Of a stretch of 64,000 nt of DNA, positions 56,961 to 64,000 are shown piece after piece. The position numbers were made by a program, and so were the translations under genes. Source of the DNA: Euptelea pleiosperma (taxonomy: Eukaryota > Streptophyta > Magnoliopsida > Ranunculales > Eupteleaceae); the NCBI GenBank assembly GCA_035048495.1, contig CM068548.1, positions 16,642,688 to 16,706,687 of the forward strand, in the 5' to 3' direction. The notes beneath the pieces were generated by a model. That model was not told the origin of the DNA. It ran no database searches and saw only the letters and a list, made by a program, of their open reading frames with translations. How positions within the stretch are numbered: position 1 is the first letter of the stretch; the number at the start of each line of letters is the position of its first letter.

Positions 56961-59408
56961 AATAGACACTCGCTCTCCTATGGTTTCCAAGCAACAAACT
57001 ATCCTAGGGCAATCTTTTGAGGTGTGTTTCTGTATTTAGGAAATTTGTCAACTCCATGTGAAATTGATCTCTCTTTCATTTTTTAATCTTCAATGTCCTC
57101 ATTAGATACATTATTATTCCTTTGGAATTGATTTTTTTTAATCTTTCACGCCTCATATCAAGCGTAAACATTTGTAACTGTTCCATTTGTTGCGCTAGAC
57201 CCATCAAAATATCAACTTGTTGACTTTGGGACACATGCACACCAAAGTGTTTGATGAAATACTAACCCCAAAACGTATAAAACAAAGTACAAGAAGCCAT
57301 GAGAAGATTTGACTTAGCAGAGCCGCAAACACATTGTGTAACGAGGATGATCTTAGTCAACACCCCCAATTAGGATGAAGCACATTGAGACTGAGAGAAT
57401 CATCAATCTTTAGAGACTGGATCGATGAGATCCGTCTGCGGGATTCCTCATCAGTAAGGAACCCAGGAGTAGGTAAGGAGTGTTGATAATCTAAAGACTC
57501 TTATATCTAGTCAAATGATGTGACAATGGAACCAACCGGATAGAAATAAGCCCTAGAGATCTTACCGACCTGTGGGCACGCCACGGGGTCTCCTTTGCAG
57601 TAGGGAGGGGTATTCTTCATGGCTTTGGGCCCAATTCCTACTAAGTGAGATTTCGCTCCCTACCCGCATTCAAACCGTATTTGTGCAACATAGGTTAGAT
57701 CGCAGTGGGTTGAGGTTTAAAAATTATTTTAGAAGGTTACCCACTTTTTAAGGTTTCAAGAAACATGCAATTTATTTTAGGCATGTATTTGAATTACTTC
57801 CAAATTAGGGTTTGAATCCGAATTTAGAAATTCCTGAATTAGGGTTCGAAAATTACTAATTTCGAATCATTCCAATTTTGGAAACCTTCCAAATTTGTAA
57901 AATTATGAAATCCCGATCAAATTGAAAATTTTCAAAAATAAGAATTCTGTTATTTCCTATGTCAAGGTTTTCCAAATTTGAAGAATCTCAAAGAGTAAAA
58001 TTCTCTAAAAATAGGATCTACTAAAATCGAAAACCTTAATTGTTAGAATTCAAAATTTTGGAAAGTTTCCAAAATGCAAAAATATCCTAGAATATGTGAT
58101 CTACCTAAAATAACAGAAAATAAAATCTAACCTAATTTTTTTTTGTTATTTATGGAAAACACTTAATCAAGGATTTCTAAAAAAAACCTAAAACAACGTG
58201 TAACAATTATTCAAAAATACGTAAACTGTTACAAAGTTGCACTCTGCCGTCCGAGGCATAAAAATATAAAGAATAACTGCTAAAAATATCATAATTTAAA
58301 ATGAAAATTTACCAAAACGCTGGATCTTCCCGATGTAGCAGCTTTCCTATTACGTCATTCCGCATTCCTTTTCGCACTCCCATACACCCGAGTGGCAATG
58401 ACGCCATTTTTTGAAATGATGTTATAGCCCATGACGTAGAAAGTTGTAAATCCTTTAACGTCATTTGCGAAAATGATGTTAAATATTGATGTAGTATATA
58501 AAAAAATTATAGTCATGTGCGCATTTTTATAGTAATGGATGACATTGCATGTCCATTTGATGAAGAAAGTTCTTATAAACATGAAAAATCCACGTACCAT
58601 AGGTTATCAAAAGTAAACATTATCCAATTTATTAAGAATTGAGAACAAAATAGTCAACTAATAAGATGAAAATGGTAATAAGGGATAACTAACCCGAGTT
58701 TTATATAGCTAATTTTTCAATAGGAATTGAATCACTTGCATGGCCTAGAATTTGGGAGAAAAAGAAATTCTAGTGAAATAATTTATTAAATATATATTTA
58801 AAAACAAAAGGAAGCCATAACGGCAAAATAACTGTTCTTATGTCTCAAACACATACGACAAGATTCTTAGAAACAGTAACCTCCACTAAGAAAAAAATAT
58901 AACTGTAAATGCAACATTGAAATATAAAGTGCAGCACATGATAAGTTATATCAATGCCATGACTTGGACAAGAGTAGTGTCTAATATCAAACCTTTGATA
59001 ACCACCTCCAATTTTTGAAGGCATTACTGAAATCTGGAGATGAAAAATCAGCTCACTATTTAAACAAAAAGAGAAGAAAAGTATAACGGATGTCCGTATC
59101 TCCAAGGATCCCATGAAATCAATTCGGGTTATTGAACATAAGCTTCACTTCGGTCCTATCAATTGTGTCGGTTTCTGATTCCATAGGCTTCATTCTTTTG
59201 AACCTGTGAGCTAGCTTTTACTATTACAAGGGTTGTTAGCATATGAGAGATTGAGCAATAGATGTGCATATAAAATGTTCAAAGACAAATATGTCATTGA
59301 AATTGGGAAATGGGTCCATCTGATCGTTAGGATTTGTGTTTGTTGGCTAATAAGCTGATTGTTTAGATTGGAAGTGTGCTCCTTCCCACTCAGTCAAAAT
59401 GCAAAGAG

Positions 59409-59457
59409 AGACTTGAAAGCTGGAGTGCGCAGGAGCGCACTTCCATTTTGGAGCTGA
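59409..59457 (+). repeat. dispersed hairpin element, copy D
   Basis: GACTTGAAAGCTGGA, then the core GTGCGCAGGAGCGCAC at 59425-59440, then TTCCATTTTGGAGCTGAATT. The left arm GAAAGCTGGAGTGCGC pairs with the right arm over about 16 positions with few mismatches. This copy is surrounded by AT-rich nuclear-type DNA, unlike A-C. Confidence 0.8.
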
Positions 59458-61750
59458 ATTGAGTTTCTTAAGAAAGTCCTTAGATTAGGCAAAGGTGGCT
59501 GTGACTAGGTTCGCATTTTCCTTAGATACAAAACACTATTCACATTAAAATGAAGAGGGATACTTGTGCCAGGATGTCCACGTCTCTGAACTCCATTCTG
59601 ACGTACCTTTGAGATAAATGTGGCGGGCATAGGAATTGGAACCAACCATTTAGTGGGTTCCAAGGAATCCCCTAGGCCCAAAATTAAGCCACTCATATGA
59701 CCCTAATAGTGGCTAATGTAAGTATTTTTCACTCATAAGAGGGCAAAGATGCTACACAAATTGATTTAAACATAAAAAAATGGCAAATACAGAAAAGACT
59801 GAATAAAAGAAATGACCAAAAGAATAATAAGATATACTCTTGACAATACAATACAAGGCAAGGTCAAGACAAACCTCGATGTTTCATTGTGAACGGTCGA
59901 TAAAGAGGGCTCATCTGTAGTGGTTTCTTCACTTTGGTTCTAGCTTAGTAAATGTTCTTGTTTCGAGCTCTTGGCAAGGCAGTATAAGGCATCCCAAAAG
60001 CAAATAGGGCCTGTTGTGTCAGCTGTTGATATCAAAATATCAACATTTCATCAGGTATAATAATGTTCAAATTACCTGTGTCATCACACTTCAAGCTGCT
60101 GCGGCACCGTTGCTTCCAATGATGTTTCCTTGTCCACACACCCATCTTCTTTGTGAGATGTGTTTAATGGAATGAAGAAAAATTATGGTTTATGTTTTTC
60201 TTTTTGATATGTATGTATTCATAAATGTACTTGGCTCCATAAATCAAATAAGCAAATAAATTAATAAAAAGATGAATCCTCCAGAGAATTGTTTTAAAAT
60301 GCCAGTCATAAAAGAAACATGCTTACATTTAATTAGAGAACTCAAACAAAATTGAAAATGGTTATAGAGGTGTCAATAGTTTCTAGGTTGTGGCCAACCC
60401 CATTGTGCTAAGCAATAAACAGTTGATTTTTAAATGCAAATTACTATGCATCAATGAATGGATCCCATCTTGGATTTGCTCACAATCTAATGGAATGATC
60501 CAAACCATTTACCAAGTAGACTTTTTTTCTTGGACCATCTGATTAACAGTTCAGAAAAAGAAGTCCATATATAGGATGGTTAAGATCGTCCAAGTGGGTT
60601 AATTTTAGGGCATGGGTAAGTACTAGATATAGCCACTTGATTGGATGCTCTAAACCCATCTGAATGTGAAGTAGGTATGAAGAAGTACAATTTCATTCTA
60701 TGGTGCAATATGAAATACCACCTGTACGACCGAGAGCATGATTATAAGGCTATTATTTCAGCATCTAATCAAATTGCAGTGCCAAAGATAAGCAACTTGA
60801 AGCATACCCTGTCAACACACATAAATAACAATATAATATTAATAGAAAACAAACAAGAATGAGGGCCTCAATCCACCAAAAATGTGGTTTCTTTCATGTT
60901 AAGAAATAGAGCAAATATCACCCACATATTCTAGTTTCTGGCATTACAAGTGTGTATGAGTTTAAAGTTTAAACATACCTGGGCTTTTATATGTTGTTGG
61001 CTGGGTTTTGAGATAGTCCTTGATAGCATGATAGGAGGGTAAAGATTAATGAGTATTTTTTGAAGGAAGAGTGGTTAAGATCAATTCAAATTCACTGTGG
61101 GGCTGTAAGTTGTTGAGAAATTATTGTGAATGGTGATGAGATATACTATTGTCAGATTATTTCGGTAGAACGGATGAGATTATTTCTCTACAATGAAGTT
61201 AACAGCATGAATCATCAACAGAGAAAAGAATAATTATAGTTAGCTTGCTCAATAAGATTCTTACAGGCAAATATAGATGTAAAGCTTAGTGTGCAGTGTG
61301 CTGCACGATTGCACTTTCCTAGGTACTAGCTTTAACTAAATCAAAATTTCTAATAAGATCCTCAAAAAGAATCATAGAACACATGAGTCTTGACTTTCGA
61401 ACGAATATGCTCTTCTATGTGAAGTAGAAAAACTACAAAATATCTATTTCCTCTAGTGTAATTTCGTGATATGGTTATAAAGATCTAATTGAGGATAATT
61501 ATGGAAACCAAAAATGTAGAAAGTAACTAATATGTTCCTACAACTAAACATGAAGAGAAATTAAGAGTTTATATCTACAGAAAATCTTGTGAATAAGAAA
61601 CAACGATATCTTTTTTTGGTCCATCCAATTGAGTTGTATCTTGGATAGACGAATTTTGGGATATGTCAGTGCGCCGATTTCAGGCCCTCTAATTGGCAAT
61701 ACAAAATTTGTCACAAAGATGGTTCAATGGAGCACTACCAACCAAATCTT

Positions 61751-62029
61751 GTGATTTTCACAAACAGAAAGGGGACCAATCATGGATCTCAGAATTTGGT
61801 TGAACATTTAAGTTTAGATGAGGCTGTTCCTCAATAGTTGTATGTAGACCAAATAGAAATGTCTGCAAATAACTTTCTATTACTCACTATTACCCTTAAG
61901 GTTGGGCTATGAATAGCTTCTATCATCTAGTGATTTTCACAAACAGAAGGTGACCTGGCATGGATCTCAGAACTAGGTTGAACATTTAAGTTTAGATGAG
62001 GTTGTTCCTCGATAGTTGTATGTAGACCA
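61751..62029 (+). repeat. direct duplication of a ~100-bp unit
   Basis: 61751-61851 and 61930-62029 both run from GTGATTTTCACAAACAGAA to TTGTATGTAGACCA with scattered substitutions and one indel. Confidence 0.9.
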
Positions 62030-63509
62030 TTGTGAGTATCATCCAAAGATGAATCATGATTTTCCCCAGGTTAGATTAAACTATCTTCCCAGTTGAGTTG
62101 AAATGATGTGAATCTTTTGAGGGCTCAGTTCTGCTGGTTTTTTTCTCCAACCAAATTTACTTAGAAGCAATTTTTCCAATTCCACATTGATTAGGTATGT
62201 GTCCTTTCAAGGAGTCACCCAACTGAACTCGACTTTATGTTCAAGTGTATCTCTATTGTCGAGGTGAATAGGAACCGAATTTGGCAAAGCTTCATCTACA
62301 AAGACTTCAATACAAAGACAAGCATAAGCTATTCTTTTTTTGTGAAAAGGGAAGAGAGGTTTTCCAATTACACTTCCAATGATGCTGAGAACTTTTGCTG
62401 ATCAGAACGGGAGGTTAAAGAATGAGACCCATAATGGAATAGAGCTAAAATCCACGTTCTTCATTTCCAAGTCCTCTTTCCAAATAGAATGCTATTCACA
62501 AATAGCAGCTCTTTGAAAGGTCAGAATTCTAGATCTCCTTGATGTTCCTTGATATTCGCTCAAAAGTGCTTATTTTAAGCAATTATCCTGTAGCGTTATT
62601 GCATTCTCCCACGTTAAAATACTCTATTTATCTACTTTTCTACGTAAGAGTCTCTTCTATTGCGTAGAACACACTTTTCTGGACGAAATGGTATATTTGC
62701 ATGCATTAAACACATTTTTGGAAGTCTAAATATTAAGCCGTTCTGATAAAGTCTCATTACGCGCTTCTTCTGTCGCAGGAAACCCCGATGGGACGATTCT
62801 CGAGACTTGTGGGCCCAAATCGATCATGAAAGCCCATTATCAAAGCTTAAAGAACCCACATGCTATGACTAGAAGATATGGGCCAAATATGGGCTGAATA
62901 AGAGGACCAAAAAGCCGGCCCAAAGAACGAAGAGAGCAGGAGAGCCAATGACCAAGAGACGGACCAAAGCGTTTAAAGCCACATGAGTCAGCAAGGAATG
63001 ATAGTCGACTCTACTGGAGAAGCGTGAGGATGGTCACAGTGAAGACCAGGGATCCAGACCCTCCGCCAGTGTTTTTTTCCATTTTTTTGATACTTTTTCT
63101 CTCATCTCTTCTTATTCTCTCTCTCTCTTCATCTCTCGATCCTCGAATCTACTGACTTAACCCCAGAACTCCTGCCCATCGGCTCTATCTCATCTCCCTT
63201 AGCTTTCTGACCGTTGGATCTTCCATCGGACCGTTGGATCTTCAATCGGACCGTTGGATCTCTCTAGATCCGTCGATCTACCAATCTGGGTCCCAATCAA
63301 GTCACCATCCATCCGATCGCCTTCAGAATGCCTGTCACATCATCTTGTGAGACGATGGACATCATCAGTCCATGTGGGCCAGTAGCCGGGCCCATCATCA
63401 TCGACCCGCTGTCCGACCAGTTAGTGGACCCCGCGAATTTCAAAAATAATTTTAATTAAATGGGGGGTCCACTAATTGGGGAGATTCCCCATAGAAAAGT
63501 AGTATTTTA

Positions 63510-63543
<34 letters not shown>

Positions 63544-63574
63544 AATATTTTTTTTTTTTTTTATTTCCTAAAAA

Positions 63575-63602
63575 TCCTAATTTCCATTAATGGAAATTAG
63601 GA
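63575..63602 (+). promoter_or_regulatory. 28-bp perfect palindrome in LTR copy 5
   Basis: TCCTAATTTCCATT and its exact reverse complement without a loop, four bases upstream of the TATA box. The sequence differs from the copy 3 palindrome on both arms together, so pairing is preserved. Confidence 0.8.
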
Positions 63603-63605
63603 GCT

Positions 63606-63613
63606 TATAAAAA
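63606..63613 (+). promoter_or_regulatory. TATA box of LTR copy 5
   Basis: TATAAAAA, followed by a G-rich block and then ACCCTAATTTTC. It is at the same place as TTTAAAAG in copy 4. Confidence 0.6.
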
Positions 63614-63867
63614 GGGGGAAGGAGGGGGACGAACCCTAATTTTCAAACCCCTTTTCTCCTCTCCTTCCCCCCACATCATTCCTCCTCCTTTCCTTTCATC
63701 CTCTTCCTCTTCTTCCTTGTTCTTCACATCTTCTTCTTCATCTTCTCCGGCGGACTGAACCAGTCCGTCGTACACAACCAGCAACCAGCACGCCTGCTGC
63801 TCCTCTTCATCACCAAGGCCGTTTACAACTCCACCTCCACGCTGCTGCGAACACCACCATTAACAGC

Positions 63868-63893
63868 ACCTGCAACTCCAACGAGTTGCAGGT
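63868..63893 (+). repeat. LTR leader hairpin, copy 5
   Basis: ACCTGCAACTC, loop CAAC, GAGTTGCAGGT: perfect 11-bp stem of the same family as in copies 1-4. Confidence 0.85.
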
Positions 63894-64000
63894 CTGCTCT
63901 TCCTCAACGGCCAGCTACTACCACCGCCTCCACCACGCTTGAGTTGCAGGTCCGCCTGCAACCTCCGCCTGCAACCTCCACCTGCTGCTTCGTCCTCATC

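Larger units (their letters stand above)
56961..62544. other. AT-rich nuclear-type DNA, no gene recognised
   Basis: Mostly AT-rich with short frames. A GC-richer block (57300-57720) is of unknown origin. 58380-58500 shows ATGACGTC/AATGATGTTA words that could be sub-terminal repeats of another transposon. It also holds dispersed hairpin copy D (59409-59457) and a direct duplication at 61751-62029. No exon pattern that I could support was found. Confidence 0.45.
62550..64000 (+). mobile_element. LTR family copy 5, cut by the window end
   Basis: It starts TGATATTCGC at 62550, preceded by TTCCT (62545-62549), the expected left target duplication. The visible 1451 bp match copy 4 in order and copy 2 in detail, for example the AATCGATCATGAAAG block and the CTTATTTTAAGC start. 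A long poly-A/T region (about 63513-63562) and a perfect 28-bp palindrome (63575-63602) precede TATAAAAA. The far end lies beyond the window, so solo or full-length status is unknown. Confidence 0.9.

Noticed and set aside
1..64000. The window as a functional mitochondrial genome
   Set aside because: nad1 exon d is frameshifted, rrn18 is a 45-bp scrap, and nested nuclear-type insertions with integrase target duplications dominate. I keep this as the minority alternative because read depth cannot be seen.

Overview
This window is flowering-plant DNA and contains no complete, intact gene. It is a mosaic of plant-mitochondrial-type sequence and typical plant nuclear mobile elements. The mitochondrial signature is specific: positions 1-720 hold, on the minus strand, exon d of nad1 with the end of the trans-spliced intron before it (domain V at 627-660) and the start of the next group II intron after it. 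The last ~45 bases of the mitochondrial small-subunit rRNA gene lie at 15090-15134. Much of 700-18000, 23200-26600, 33100-38200 and 40700-49000 looks like plant mitochondrial intergenic DNA. The nuclear signature is also specific: four complete long terminal repeats, each with a perfect 5-bp target duplication, a fifth cut by the window end, a broken pararetrovirus, a decayed Ty3/gypsy gag region and a CACTA (En/Spm) element. I infer a nuclear chromosome carrying a large rearranged mitochondrial insertion (NUMT) that later received retrotransposons. A mitochondrial genome with imported nuclear elements is the less likely alternative. The species cannot be named from this sequence.

Layout. 1-720: nad1 exon d and intron halves; the exon is one base short. 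720-15090: mitochondrial-type intergenic DNA with small unassigned ORFs, microsatellites and a diverged repeat. 15090-15134: rrn18 3' tip. 15340-17970: patchwork of recurring short words. 17972-23160: endogenous Caulimoviridae-like sequence split by LTR copy 1 (18376-20904). 23984-24595: unknown minus-strand coding region with one stop. 26600-29943: decayed Ty3/gypsy gag region on the minus strand. 30240-33077: LTR copy 2. 34450-36130: AT-rich inverted-repeat island with perfect hairpins. 38217-40686: LTR copy 3. 45534-48293: LTR copy 4, inverted. 49000-49150: Ty3/gypsy reverse transcriptase scrap. 49400-56266: CACTA element lacking its transposase core. 56270-62545: AT-rich nuclear-type DNA. 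62550-64000: LTR copy 5, cut by the window end.

How the parts relate. The LTRs are one family: same termini (TGA...TCA), same internal order, different TSDs, and only solo LTRs seen. Copy 1 inserted in the pararetroviral reading frame, so the viral sequence was there first. Copies 2, 3 and 4 lie in or beside mitochondrial-type DNA, so that DNA was reachable by a retrotransposon integrase when they inserted, which argues for a nuclear location. The most unusual structures are a recurrent hairpin family inside the LTR leaders, a near-perfect palindrome just upstream of the LTR TATA box, a ~50-bp dispersed hairpin element present four times, and the 1.7-kb hairpin island at 34.5-36.1 kb. I found no evidence of a new protein-based system.
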